This document shows positions 1 to 7,903 of a DNA stretch of 64,000 bases, one piece after another. The position numbers were made by a program, and so were the translations under genes. The stretch is from NCBI RefSeq assembly GCF_005885675.1, contig NZ_VANR01000003.1, positions 62,001-126,000 of the forward strand. The letters are read 5' to 3'. Source of the stretch: Polaribacter aestuariivivens (lineage in GTDB: Bacteria; Bacteroidota; Bacteroidia; Flavobacteriales; Flavobacteriaceae). The notes under the pieces are model-generated. The model worked only from the letters and a program-made list of their open reading frames with translations. It made no database searches and was not told the DNA's origin. Positions within the stretch are counted from its first letter, which is position 1. Each line of letters begins with the position of its first letter.

Positions 1-54
1 ACGAAACATAATTTACTGGTTTTTAAAAAGCTAAAGCTACTAAATTAATTTTAT

Positions 55-71
55 AGTTGTTTAAAACAACT
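55..71. terminator. Short palindrome upstream of panB (possible terminator of the preceding gene)
   Basis: A near-perfect palindrome (AGTTGTTT, one base, AAACAACT) is followed by a short T-rich stretch. It could end transcription arriving from left of the window. It has no G+C-rich stem and only a weak T tract, so this is a tentative call. The rest of bases 1-147 shows no gene; a box TACTTTTA near 119-126 resembles the flavobacterial -7 element. Confidence 0.25.
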
Positions 72-147
72 CATTTTTAGAAAATTGAAAAAATGTAGAA
101 CATCAATTGCTTTTTCTTACTTTTACCACAACAAAAAACTATAAAAT

Positions 148-966
148 ATGTCTGCAGCTAAAAAAGAATATAAACGCGTTACCGTAAAATCGTTGGTAGA
201 TATGAAAGCAAATGGAGAAAAAATATCTATGCTAACTGCTTACGATTATACCATGGCAAAAATTTTAGATAGCGCAGGAATTGATGTTTTATTAGTAGGC
301 GATTCTGCTTCTAATGTAATGGCTGGTCATGAAACTACCTTACCAATTACATTAGATCAAATGATTTATCATGCAAGTTCTGTAGTAAGAGCAATTGAGC
401 GTTGTTTGGTGGTAGTAGATTTGCCTTTTGGTAGTTACCAATCAGACCCAAAAGAAGCTTTGCGTTCTGCGATTCGAATTATGAAAGAATCTGGTGGACA
501 TTCTATAAAATTAGAAGGTGGTAAAGAGGTAAAAGAATCTATAAAACGTATTTTAAATGCAGGAATTCCTGTAATGGGGCATTTAGGTTTAACACCGCAA
601 TCTATTTACAAGTTTGGAACATATACAGTTAGAGCAAAAGAAGAAGAAGAGGCAGAAAAACTAATGGAAGATGCTTTAATGCTTGAAAGAATTGGTTGTT
701 TTGCCATTGTTTTAGAGAAAGTGCCTGCAAAACTAGCGAAGCAAGTTGCTGATGCAATTTCGATTCCAGTTATTGGAATTGGCGCTGGAAATGGAGTTGA
801 TGGTCAGGTTTTGGTAACTCATGATATGATTGGAATGACACATGAATTTCATCCACGTTTTTTACGTAGATATTTAGATTTGTATAAAGACATGACTGGT
901 GCTTTTGAAAGCTATATTACAGACGTTAAAAGTGGCGATTTCCCGAATAAAAAAGAGCAGTACTAA
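148..966 (+). CDS. panB: 3-methyl-2-oxobutanoate hydroxymethyltransferase (PanB)
   Basis: This enzyme transfers a hydroxymethyl group from 5,10-methylene-tetrahydrofolate to 2-oxoisovalerate, giving ketopantoate, the first committed step to pantothenate and coenzyme A in the cytoplasm. The 272-residue length is normal for PanB. Family signatures are visible: [18 protein letters not shown] near residues 29-46, [17 protein letters not shown] near 48-64, the metal/substrate region [19 protein letters not shown], and [16 protein letters not shown] near the C terminus. The ATG at 148 gives the full N terminus. It stands alone; the next genes belong to an inserted cassette. Confidence 0.97.
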   Translation: MSAAKKEYKRVTVKSLVDMKANGEKISMLTAYDYTMAKILDSAGIDVLLVGDSASNVMAGHETTLPITLDQMIYHASSVVRAIERCLVVVDLPFGSYQSDPKEALRSAIRIMKESGGHSIKLEGGKEVKESIKRILNAGIPVMGHLGLTPQSIYKFGTYTVRAKEEEEAEKLMEDALMLERIGCFAIVLEKVPAKLAKQVADAISIPVIGIGAGNGVDGQVLVTHDMIGMTHEFHPRFLRRYLDLYKDMTGAFESYITDVKSGDFPNKKEQY

Positions 967-996
967 AATAAATTATTAGATTATTGGATAGTTAGA

Positions 997-1206
997 ATGT
1001 TAGAAAATATTTATTTTACAGTATTTTATATTTTATTAATTCCTTTAATTAGAATATTTTTTGATTTTATCTCTAAGAAAATAAAAAGTAAAAGAAATAT
1101 GGACATTCCTTTATCAAACTTTTTTTATAAGTTTTTTAGATTTTACACATATTACCTTTTTCCAATAATGGCTTTTGTTTTAATTATTAATAAATGGATA
1201 AATTAA
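997..1206 (+). CDS. Small two-TM hypothetical protein
   Basis: A 69-residue ORF with two hydrophobic segments (about residues 5-25 and 47-66) separated by a basic stretch (KKIKSKR), so a small inner-membrane protein is possible. I do not recognise a family. It lies inside the inverted-repeat-bounded segment 977-1591 and its start codon falls within the left arm, so it could be part of the cassette or just an open frame in AT-rich DNA. There is no clear ribosome binding site. Confidence 0.4.
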   Translation: MLENIYFTVFYILLIPLIRIFFDFISKKIKSKRNMDIPLSNFFYKFFRFYTYYLFPIMAFVLIINKWIN

Positions 1207-1222
1207 TCTAAAATACCAAACC

Positions 1223-1576
1223 GTGCATCGCTATAAAGATTTAAAATTTTGGCAATTAAGTAGAAGTTTTTGTAAAGATATTTATCATATTTCAAATAGT
1301 TTTCCTTCAGATGAAAAATTTGGTTTAGTTTCTCAATTAAGAAGAGCATCAGTATCAATACCTTCAAATATTGCAGAAGGAGCATCAAGAAAATCTAACA
1401 AGGACTTCGCAAGGTTTTTAACTATAGCTTTAGGTTCTTGCTATGAAATTGAAACTCAACTTTTACTTTCTTTAGATTTAAATTTTATTGATAAAGAAAC
1501 GCTTAAAAGCCTTAATAATACATTACAACAAATTATTAAGATGATGTCAAAATTTTCATCCTCTCTAAAAATCTAA
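1223..1576 (+). CDS. Four-helix-bundle protein (23S rRNA intervening-sequence family)
   Basis: The 117-residue product has the family pattern KDLKFWQLSR near the start, FPSDEKFGLVSQLRRASVSI at about residues 27-46, then IPSNIAEGASRKSNKDFARF. These identify the four-helix-bundle/S23 (IVP) family, whose biochemical role is unknown. It starts at GTG (1223), which gives the usual family N terminus; no upstream ATG is in frame. Its 3' end overlaps the right inverted repeat of the surrounding cassette. In rRNA intervening sequences the same family is found within excised elements; here it is outside rRNA. Confidence 0.88.
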   Translation: MHRYKDLKFWQLSRSFCKDIYHISNSFPSDEKFGLVSQLRRASVSIPSNIAEGASRKSNKDFARFLTIALGSCYEIETQLLLSLDLNFIDKETLKSLNNTLQQIIKMMSKFSSSLKI

Positions 1577-1601
1577 ACATCCAATAATCTAAAAATCTAT
1601 T

Positions 1602-2582
1602 TTGAAAATTCTACATTTAGATACAAATCATCCGCTTTTATTAAATCAATTGACTGATTTAGGTTTTATAAATGATGAAGATTACACATCATCAAAAGAA
1701 GAAATTGAAGCTAAAATTCATAATTACGATGGTTTTATTATTAGAAGCAGGTTTTCTATTGATAAAAATTTTCTTGATAAAGCCAAAAATCTAAAATTTA
1801 TTGGAAGAGTTGGAGCTGGTTTAGAAAATATAGATTGCGCCTATGCAGAATCGAAAAATATCGAATTAATTGCTGCGCCAGAAGGAAACAGAAACGCTGT
1901 TGGAGAACATTCTTTAGCCATGTTATTATCACTTTTTAACAAGTTGAATAAGGCCGATAAAGAAGTGAGAAATGGAAAATGGTTACGTGAAGAAAATCGA
2001 GGAATTGAACTCAATGGAAAAACTGTTGGTTTAATTGGATATGGAAATATGGGAAAATCGTTCGCAAAAAAACTACGTGGTTTTGATGTAAATGTTCTTT
2101 GTTACGATTTAAAACCAAACGTTGGCGACGAAAATTGCATCCAGGTTTCTTTACAAGAACTGCAAGAAAATGCGGATGTTTTAAGTTTACACACACCGCA
2201 AACTAACCTTACAAAAAATATGGTGAATGCAAATTTTATCAATAGTTTTAAAAAGAATTTCTGGTTGATAAATACTGCACGTGGAACATCAGTAGTAACT
2301 AGTGATTTGGTTTCTGCATTAAAATCAGGTAAAATTTTAGGTGCAGGTTTAGATGTTTTAGAATATGAAAAAACGTCTTTTGAAAACTTATTTAAGAAAG
2401 AAAAAGGAGGTTTCGACTGCGCTCAACCTGACAGTGAAAATTATAAAATACCTGAGGCTTTTCATCACTTAATCAACTCACAAAATGTAATTTTATCTCC
2501 TCATGTTGCTGGCTGGACCATAGAAAGCAAAGAAAAATTAGCACAAACAATTGTAGATAAAATCAAAGCAAAATTTTGTTAA
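1602..2582 (+). CDS. D-isomer-specific 2-hydroxyacid dehydrogenase (phosphoglycerate dehydrogenase-like)
   Basis: An NAD-dependent dehydrogenase of the SerA/2-hydroxyacid family, 326 residues. The Rossmann motif GLIGYGNMGKSFAKKL is at about residues 143-158, a catalytic-arginine region appears as NTARGTSVV, then GAGLDVLEYE, and the catalytic histidine is in ILSPHVAGWT. It lacks the ACT domain of long SerA forms, so the exact substrate is open. The start is TTG at 1602. An in-frame stretch around residues 265-283 (GGFDCAQPDSE) is encoded by a copy of a dispersed Bacteroidota repeat, lengthening a surface region between the DVLE and SPH motifs. Confidence 0.88.
   Translation: MKILHLDTNHPLLLNQLTDLGFINDEDYTSSKEEIEAKIHNYDGFIIRSRFSIDKNFLDKAKNLKFIGRVGAGLENIDCAYAESKNIELIAAPEGNRNAVGEHSLAMLLSLFNKLNKADKEVRNGKWLREENRGIELNGKTVGLIGYGNMGKSFAKKLRGFDVNVLCYDLKPNVGDENCIQVSLQELQENADVLSLHTPQTNLTKNMVNANFINSFKKNFWLINTARGTSVVTSDLVSALKSGKILGAGLDVLEYEKTSFENLFKKEKGGFDCAQPDSENYKIPEAFHHLINSQNVILSPHVAGWTIESKEKLAQTIVDKIKAKFC
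2411..2434 (+). repeat. Dispersed Bacteroidota repeat inside a coding region
   Basis: The core CGACTGCGCTCAACCTGACA is, from recall, a common dispersed repeat of flavobacterial genomes, normally between genes. Here it is read in frame as FDCAQPD within the dehydrogenase. Its G+C is clearly higher than that of the surrounding DNA. Confidence 0.6.
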
Positions 2583-2605
2583 CTTGTTGGCTTAAACTCA
2601 AAGTC

Positions 2606-3064
2606 ATGCAATACAAGGCAAATTCTCCAGAAGATTATATCAATCAAGTTCCAGAAGAAAGACAAGAAGCACTTAAGAAATTACGAAAAACCATTAAAGA
2701 AAATCTACCTAAAGACTTTCAAGAAGGCATTCAATATGGAATGATTGGGTATTTTGTTCCGCATGAAATTTATCCAAATGGTTACCACTGTAAGCCTGAA
2801 GACCCTTTGCCTTTTATGAATATTGCTTCTCAAAAAAACTCCATTAATGTATATCATAGTGGTATTTATACGGTTCCAGAAATTCATGATTGGTTTGTAA
2901 ATGAATACCCAAAACATAATTCTCGCAAATTAGACATGGGAAAAAGTTGTATCCGATTTAAAAAAGTAGACGATATTCCTTATAATTTAATTGCTGAATT
3001 ATGTAAAAAATTGACTGTAAAAGAATGGATTGACATTTACGAAACTAATATTAAAAAGAAGTAA
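2606..3064 (+). CDS. DUF1801 domain protein
   Basis: About 152 residues. The sequence resembles DUF1801/YdhG-like proteins, small soluble proteins of unknown function: an N-terminal helix SPEDYINQVPEERQEALKKL, then IQYGMIGYFV, FMNIASQKNSINVYHSGIY, and LDMGKSCIRFKKVDDIPYNL. I chose the ATG at 2606 because the longer frame from 2576 overlaps the preceding stop and adds non-family residues. It follows the dehydrogenase closely and may be cotranscribed with it. Confidence 0.8.
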   Translation: MQYKANSPEDYINQVPEERQEALKKLRKTIKENLPKDFQEGIQYGMIGYFVPHEIYPNGYHCKPEDPLPFMNIASQKNSINVYHSGIYTVPEIHDWFVNEYPKHNSRKLDMGKSCIRFKKVDDIPYNLIAELCKKLTVKEWIDIYETNIKKK

Positions 3065-3069
3065 TATTT

Positions 3070-3145
3070 TGTCATTTTGAACGAAGTAAAACGAGGTCGA
3101 AAAATCTTTAATTTAATGAGGTTTCTCCATAAAATCGAAATGACA
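3070..3145. repeat. Palindromic intergenic repeat (TGTCATTTTGA ... TCGAAATGACA)
   Basis: Outer arms at 3070-3080 and 3135-3145 are inverted copies with one mismatch, enclosing AAAATCTTTAA and GAGGTTTCTCC segments. The same layout recurs at 22327-22413 and as a half copy at 22878-22930. The element occupies nearly the whole gap between two small genes and may form a stem-loop in RNA. Confidence 0.75.
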
Positions 3146-3158
3146 TAAAATAAAAATT

Positions 3159-3545
3159 ATGAAAAAAAGAGTCACAGGAATTGGCGGATTATTTTTTAAA
3201 TCAGAAGACCCAACAGCATCCAAAGATTGGTATCAAAAACATTTAGGTTTTAATACAGATGATTATGGATCTACTTTTTGGTGGAAAGATAAAGCAGGGA
3301 AAGACGCATCTACTCAATGGAGCCCTTTTGCGAAAGACACGAAATATTTCGAGCCTTCAAAAAAGGAATTTATGTTTAATTATAGGGTTGAAAATTTAGT
3401 AGAATTATTAGCCGAATTAAAAAAAGAAGGTGTTACCATTGTCGGAGAAATGGAAACTTATGATTATGGAAAATTTGGATGGATTTTAGATAATGAAGGA
3501 AATAAAATAGAGCTTTGGGAACCTATAGATCAAGCTTTTAAATAA
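3159..3545 (+). CDS. VOC-family (glyoxalase/bleomycin-resistance-like) protein
   Basis: The 128-residue product has the two beta-alpha-beta-beta-beta modules of the VOC superfamily: IGGLFFKSEDPTASKDWYQK with LGF near the start, and a C-terminal YDYGKFGWILDNEGNKIELW, where the glutamate of IELWEP is the usual metal ligand. It probably acts as a small metal-dependent enzyme or ligand binder; the substrate cannot be deduced. The ATG at 3159 follows the palindromic repeat by 13 bases. Confidence 0.85.
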   Translation: MKKRVTGIGGLFFKSEDPTASKDWYQKHLGFNTDDYGSTFWWKDKAGKDASTQWSPFAKDTKYFEPSKKEFMFNYRVENLVELLAELKKEGVTIVGEMETYDYGKFGWILDNEGNKIELWEPIDQAFK

Positions 3546-3571
3546 TTTAAAACATTATAAATCAATTAATT

Positions 3572-4009
3572 ATGTCAAAAAAAGAAGACAACTTACAACC
3601 AAAAGAAATTAAAAAAACGGTCACAGAAGAATCTAAAGAAACCTTAGATAATTTAAAAGAAAAAGCAAATGAAATTAAAAACGCCGCTTCAGAAAAAGCG
3701 TCTGAACTAAAAGAGGATGCAACCAAAGCTTTTGATGTAGCTAAAGAAAAGATAAACGAAACTTTTTCTGATGAAAATATGGACAAAGTAAAAGAAAAGC
3801 TGAATGAGTATTCAGAAGAAGCTAAAGAAAAGGTAAGTGAATTTGCAGAAGATGCTGGAGAGATGTATGAAGATGTTAAGGAAAAAGCATCTGAATTTGC
3901 AAGTGAAGCTGCAGAAAATTTAGCAGATTTAGCAGAAGATGCAAAAGAAGAAATTGAAGAAGCAACTAAAAAAACAAAAAGTTTTTTTAAAAGACTATTT
4001 GGAAAATAA
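3572..4009 (+). CDS. LEA-like amphipathic helical protein (YtxH/apolipoprotein-like)
   Basis: A 145-residue, highly charged protein made mainly of Lys, Glu, Ala, Ser and Asp in heptad/11-mer-like repeats (KEKANEIKNAASEKASELKE, EKVSEFAEDAGEMYEDVKEK). It has no signal peptide or membrane segment and ends in the basic-aromatic tail KSFFKRLFGK. The composition resembles late-embryogenesis-abundant-like or YtxH-tail proteins linked to stress or membrane surfaces. That role is only analogy. It directly precedes the DoxX gene (11-bp gap), so the two may share a transcript. Confidence 0.7.
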   Translation: MSKKEDNLQPKEIKKTVTEESKETLDNLKEKANEIKNAASEKASELKEDATKAFDVAKEKINETFSDENMDKVKEKLNEYSEEAKEKVSEFAEDAGEMYEDVKEKASEFASEAAENLADLAEDAKEEIEEATKKTKSFFKRLFGK

Positions 4010-4020
4010 ATATTTAAACC

Positions 4021-4419
4021 ATGAATTTTTTATCAAACTATCCAGCAGAAGTACTAATTCTCTTTTTTTTAATTGTCACGTTTATTCAATCTGGAATTGA
4101 TAAACTTTTAGATTGGAAAGGAAACGTTGCTTTTATTACAGAACATTTTAAAAACTCTCCGTTAAAAAACAGTGTTCCATTATTACTAGGTATTATTTTA
4201 ATTATTGAAATTATTGCAGGTATATTAATGGTGATTGGTGTATACCAATTATACACTTCAGAAGCAAAAGAAATTGCTTCTTTCGGAATTGAGCTTTCTG
4301 CCATTACTTTAATCTTTTTATTAATAGGACAACGTTTGGCAAAAGATTATGCAGGAGCAATGTCTTTAGCAGTCTATTTTATCATCTCAATATTGGGTGT
4401 ATATTTATTAAATAGTTAA
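4021..4419 (+). CDS. DoxX-like four-TM membrane protein
   Basis: The 132-residue product has four hydrophobic segments (roughly residues 7-27, 46-75, 83-103, 108-130) and the DoxX-like start with QSGIDKLLDWKG near residues 23-34. Members of this family are small inner-membrane proteins, some tied to redox reactions; the role here is unknown. It is last in the short 3.1-4.4 kb run, ahead of a strong terminator. Confidence 0.75.
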   Translation: MNFLSNYPAEVLILFFLIVTFIQSGIDKLLDWKGNVAFITEHFKNSPLKNSVPLLLGIILIIEIIAGILMVIGVYQLYTSEAKEIASFGIELSAITLIFLLIGQRLAKDYAGAMSLAVYFIISILGVYLLNS

Positions 4420-4460
4420 AATTTATATTAATTATTATTTTAATAAGTATAAACTATTAA

Positions 4461-4497
4461 AAAACCTCTTAAAAGGCTTATTTTAAGAGGTTTTTTT
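4461..4497 (+). terminator. Rho-independent terminator after the DoxX gene
   Basis: A stem AAAACCTCTTAAAA / TTTTAAGAGGTTTT with a short loop is followed by a T tract. It can also serve the convergent methyltransferase transcript from the right. Confidence 0.85.
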
Positions 4498-4562
4498 ATT
4501 TTTATAATACTTAGAGGTGTTTTATTATGTGAAATTCTTTCTATGAAGTTAAAAAGAGCTTT

Positions 4563-5420
4563 TTAATAGTTTTTAATTATATAAATTAGAGAAGAATACT
4601 CTGAACTAGTTCTTGCATTTAAATTTGAAGCAAAACCTCTATGCAAAGCTAAAAAAGGTTTTAATTTTCCTGTTTTATATTTTTCACTTAATAGTGCTAC
4701 ATAAAAGCTATCAAACTTCATAGGCAGTGTTTCATCAACAATCATTTCTACTTCAGAAAAAAGTTTATGAATAGAAAATTGAGAAAAATGCCAAAGATGT
4801 CTAGGAACATCAAAAGCTGCCCAATGTTCTTTATAAAAATTTGCATCGCAACTTTTATAATTTGGAACCGCAACAACAATTCTTCCTTTAGGCTTTAATA
4901 AACTTTTAAGTTTTTTAATGGTTGTTTTTAGATTTTCCATATGTTCTAAAACATGCCAAAGTGTAATTACATCAAATTTTTCATTTGTGAAATCAGAAAT
5001 ATTTTCTTTCAAATCTATTCCTTTTTTTAATGCAATATTTCTTGCACTTGGATTTGGTTCTACTCCAAAAACTTTCCAGTTTTTCTTTTTACATGTTTTT
5101 AAAAAATCTCCTGTTCCAGCACCAATATCTAAAAGTTGTTTTTCTTCAGTTTCAAAAGAGTTAATTAACGATAATTTTCTTTTTAAAGTATAGCTTTTTA
5201 CAATTTGATATATTTTATCAATAAAACTTTTTTTACTATCTGTATGAGAAATATAATTATCGCTTTTATAATACGAATCTAAATCTGATGGAACAGGAGA
5301 TGTAACCAACATTTCGTATTCTTCATTTTTCATAACTTCAAAAAACTCACCTGAAACTGTATGATCTTTACAGTTTAAAAAAGGAACTAAATTTTTATAA
5401 AGTTCTTTTTCATTCTCCAT
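4563..5420 (-). CDS. Class I SAM-dependent methyltransferase
   Basis: The 285-residue protein has a short N-terminal region containing NCKDHTVSGEFFEVM and YYKSDNYISHTDSKK, then a methyltransferase fold: motif I LLDIGAGTGDFLKTC near residues 94-108, an acidic ribose contact VFGVEPNPSA, and WHVLEHMENL. The target is unknown. It lies downstream of mnmG on the same strand, separated by 145 bp that hold two parS-like sites, so it may have its own promoter. Confidence 0.85.
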   Translation of the reverse strand: MENEKELYKNLVPFLNCKDHTVSGEFFEVMKNEEYEMLVTSPVPSDLDSYYKSDNYISHTDSKKSFIDKIYQIVKSYTLKRKLSLINSFETEEKQLLDIGAGTGDFLKTCKKKNWKVFGVEPNPSARNIALKKGIDLKENISDFTNEKFDVITLWHVLEHMENLKTTIKKLKSLLKPKGRIVVAVPNYKSCDANFYKEHWAAFDVPRHLWHFSQFSIHKLFSEVEMIVDETLPMKFDSFYVALLSEKYKTGKLKPFLALHRGFASNLNARTSSEYSSLIYIIKNY

Positions 5421-5441
5421 ATTTGTAATCTTTTTTAATAA

Positions 5442-5457
5442 TGTTCCACGAGGAACA
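5442..5457. other. parS-like site 1
   Basis: TGTTCCACGAGGAACA has perfect 6-bp inverted arms (TGTTCC/GGAACA) and resembles the ParB-binding consensus TGTTNCACGTGAAACA. It lies between mnmG and the methyltransferase gene, with an identical copy 89 bp away. ParB binding is an inference. Confidence 0.6.
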
Positions 5458-5530
5458 GTTGCAATTTTTTTAAATTTAATTTTTGATTTATTTGGATAAA
5501 ATAAAATTTAATGAGTGTTTGTTTAAAACT

Positions 5531-5546
5531 TGTTCCACGAGGAACA
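5531..5546. other. parS-like site 2
   Basis: An identical copy of TGTTCCACGAGGAACA lies 20 bp downstream of the mnmG stop codon. Repetition of an exact 16-mer in an AT-rich gap argues for function rather than chance. Confidence 0.6.
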
Positions 5547-5565
5547 TTTTAATTTCTTTGCTTTT

Positions 5566-7443
5566 TTATCTTCCCATATATACCAAAAGAACAGAAATAT
5601 CACTTGGTGAAACTCCACTTATTCTACTTGCTTGAGAAATAGAAGTTGGTTGTATTTTTGTTAATTTTTCTCTAGCTTCAAAAGATAAAGATTTTACTTT
5701 ACTATAATTAAAAGTAGCAGGTATTACAACGTTCTCTAACCTGTTTAGTTTATCTGCATTGTTCTTTTCTTTTTCAATATAACCAGCATACTTTAAATGT
5801 ATTTCAGCTTGTTCAATAATTTCTTTATCGATGTTGTTTTCTTCTAAAAAAACTTTCAGTTTATCAATTACATAAAATTCTGAAAAATCTAATTGTGGTC
5901 TTGAAGCAATTTTATACAACTTCATAGATTGATTTATGAGCGCCAAACTTTTTGCTTCCAAAATAGGGTTTATTTCATTTTCGGTTACACTAGTTTTTTG
6001 TAAAAAATCAACCAACAAATCTGTTTTTCTTTGTTTTTCTAATACTCGATCTAAACGCTCTTTAGAAGCCAAACCTAGTTCAAAACCAATTGGAGTTAAT
6101 CGTAAATCAGCGTTATCTTGTCTAAGCAATGTTCGATATTCTGCACGAGAAGTAAACATTCTATATGGCTCTTCAGTACCTTTTGTAATTAAATCGTCAA
6201 TTAAAACCCCAATATAAGCTTCGTTTCTTTTTAATATAAATGGTTCTTTATTTTGAATTTTTAAAGCAGCATTTACACCCGCCATTAAACCTTGAGCTGC
6301 TGCTTCTTCATAACCTGTAGTTCCATTTATTTGTCCTGCAAAAAACAAGTTTTCAATTAACTTGGTTTCCAAAGAATGTTTTAATTGTGTAGGTTGAAAA
6401 AAGTCATATTCAATTGCATAACCATATCTTAAAAACTTTACGTTTTCAAAACCTTCTACAGAACGAATTGCTTTGTCCTGAATATCTTCTGGAAGTGAAG
6501 TTGAAAAACCATTTACATACATTTCGCAAGTTGTCCAACCTTCTGGTTCTACAAAAATTTGATGCCTATCTTTTGTTGCAAAACGATCTATTTTATCTTC
6601 AATAGAAGGACAATATCTTGGTCCTGTAGATTGTATTCTACCATTAAACATTGGTGAACGATCAAAACCTTCTCTAAGAGAATCGTGAACATTTAAATTT
6701 GTGTAGGTCAACCAACAAGAACGTTGTTCTGTTAATGGTTTTGATGTTGGTAAATAAGAAAACTTTTCTGTAATTTCATCACCAGGTTGTTCTATCATTT
6801 TAGAATAATCTAAAGACCTTCCATCCACTCTTGGAGGAGTTCCTGTTTTCATTCTTCCAGCTTCGAAACCTTTTTTCACCAAGTCTTCTGTAATTCCAGT
6901 TGAAGCCCCTTCACCTGCTCTACCTCCACCGAAACTTTTATCGCCAATATGTATTAATCCGTTTAAAAAAGTTCCTGCAGTTATGATAACAGTTTTTGCT
7001 TTTATCTCTAGACCTAAAGCTGTTTTTACACCTATAATTTTGTTTTCATCAAATAATAATCCGTTTACAGAATCTTGATAAAAATCTAAATTATCAGTTT
7101 GTTCTAACATAGTTCGCCAACATTCAGCAAATTGCATTCTATCAGATTGCGCTCTTGGACTCCACATTGCAGGTCCTTTAGATTTGTTCAACATTTTAAA
7201 CTGAATCGCAGTTTTGTCTGTAACAATTCCACTATAACCACCTAAAGCATCAATTTCTCTAACAATTTGCCCTTTAGCAATTCCACCCATTGCAGGATTG
7301 CAACTCATTTGTGCAATATTCTGCAAATTCATTGTGATTAATAACGTATGTGCGCCCATATTTGCACTTGCTGCTGCTGCTTCACTACCTGCGTGACCAC
7401 CACCAACTACTATAACATCATAAATTGTTGTAAATAAACTCAT
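5566..7443 (-). CDS. mnmG: tRNA uridine-5-carboxymethylaminomethyl synthesis enzyme MnmG (GidA)
   Basis: MnmG uses FAD, NADH and methylene-tetrahydrofolate, with MnmE, to modify the wobble uridine (U34) of certain tRNAs. The 625-residue length is standard. The FAD-binding GGGHAGSEAA is at residues 14-23, followed by CNPAMGGIAKGQIVREIDAL, the family signature GRAGEGAS with MKTGTPPRVDGRS, and GYEEAAAQGLMAGVNAAL. The C-terminal helical tail reads SRISGVSPSDISVLL. It follows ybeY by 46 bp on the same strand, and a parS-like site lies between the two genes. Confidence 0.98.
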   Translation of the reverse strand: MSLFTTIYDVIVVGGGHAGSEAAAASANMGAHTLLITMNLQNIAQMSCNPAMGGIAKGQIVREIDALGGYSGIVTDKTAIQFKMLNKSKGPAMWSPRAQSDRMQFAECWRTMLEQTDNLDFYQDSVNGLLFDENKIIGVKTALGLEIKAKTVIITAGTFLNGLIHIGDKSFGGGRAGEGASTGITEDLVKKGFEAGRMKTGTPPRVDGRSLDYSKMIEQPGDEITEKFSYLPTSKPLTEQRSCWLTYTNLNVHDSLREGFDRSPMFNGRIQSTGPRYCPSIEDKIDRFATKDRHQIFVEPEGWTTCEMYVNGFSTSLPEDIQDKAIRSVEGFENVKFLRYGYAIEYDFFQPTQLKHSLETKLIENLFFAGQINGTTGYEEAAAQGLMAGVNAALKIQNKEPFILKRNEAYIGVLIDDLITKGTEEPYRMFTSRAEYRTLLRQDNADLRLTPIGFELGLASKERLDRVLEKQRKTDLLVDFLQKTSVTENEINPILEAKSLALINQSMKLYKIASRPQLDFSEFYVIDKLKVFLEENNIDKEIIEQAEIHLKYAGYIEKEKNNADKLNRLENVVIPATFNYSKVKSLSFEAREKLTKIQPTSISQASRISGVSPSDISVLLVYMGR

Positions 7444-7452
7444 ATATATTAC

Positions 7453-7468
7453 TGTTCCACGTGAAACT
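7453..7468. other. parS-like site 3
   Basis: TGTTCCACGTGAAACT matches the Bacillus subtilis-type parS TGTTCCACGTGAAACA at 15 of 16 positions. It lies just upstream of the mnmG start codon. With sites 1 and 2 this makes three centromere-like motifs within 2.1 kb. Confidence 0.7.
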
Positions 7469-7489
7469 ATAATTTTAAATAACTGATTA

Positions 7490-7903
7490 TTAGTTAATTA
7501 GGTTTAACAAAGCATTGTTTTCTTGGTTTCTCATCTCTTTTCTTTCAGGTTCTGTTTTATCCTTAAAACCAATGTAATGCAAAATGCCATGTATCATTAC
7601 TCTGTGTAGTTCATCTTCAAAAGAAACTTTAAAATCGTTTGCATTATCCGCTACTCTTTCTACAGAAATAAAAATATCTCCATTAATTAATTTTCCTAAA
7701 GAATTATCGAAACTAATTATATCTGTTAATGTATCGTGTTGTAAAAACTCAACATTTAGTTTGTGTAAATAAGCATCATCACAAAAAATATAATTGATTT
7801 CACCAGCTTCACAATTATGATTTTCGATTATAGTTACTATCCAATTTTCTAACGCCTTTTCGTTGAGAATTTTAAAATCAGTTTCGTAATTAAAAGTTAT
7901 CAT
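7490..7903 (-). CDS. ybeY: Endoribonuclease YbeY (16S rRNA maturation factor)
   Basis: YbeY is a zinc-dependent single-strand endoribonuclease needed for 16S rRNA 3'-end maturation and ribosome quality control. The 137-residue product carries the metal-binding motif HGILHYIGFKD close to the C terminus and the typical DDAYLHKLNVEFLQHDTLTD upstream of it. Its start ATGA overlaps the stop of the DUF4175 gene by 4 bases, indicating translational coupling. Confidence 0.95.
   Translation of the reverse strand: MITFNYETDFKILNEKALENWIVTIIENHNCEAGEINYIFCDDAYLHKLNVEFLQHDTLTDIISFDNSLGKLINGDIFISVERVADNANDFKVSFEDELHRVMIHGILHYIGFKDKTEPERKEMRNQENNALLNLIN

Larger units (their letters stand above)
977..1591. 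mobile_element. Candidate IVS-like cassette bounded by 28-bp inverted repeats
   Basis: The arms 977-1004 and 1564-1591 are inverted copies matching at 24 of 28 positions, starting with a perfect 13-mer TAGATTATTGGAT and its complement at the outer ends. Between them lie a small membrane ORF and a four-helix-bundle gene. Four-helix-bundle proteins of this family were first known from intervening sequences in 23S rRNA genes, which also have complementary ends. Here the element sits between two unrelated protein genes. That it moves as a unit is an inference; no transposase is present. Confidence 0.5.

Noticed and set aside
997..1388. Long antisense frames (for example minus strand 1203-1388) against the four-helix-bundle gene
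   Set aside because: Leu/Lys-rich translation without family features; a shadow of the real gene.
2576..2605. Upstream start for the DUF1801 gene
   Set aside because: Overlaps the dehydrogenase end and adds residues that do not fit the family; ATG 2606 fits.
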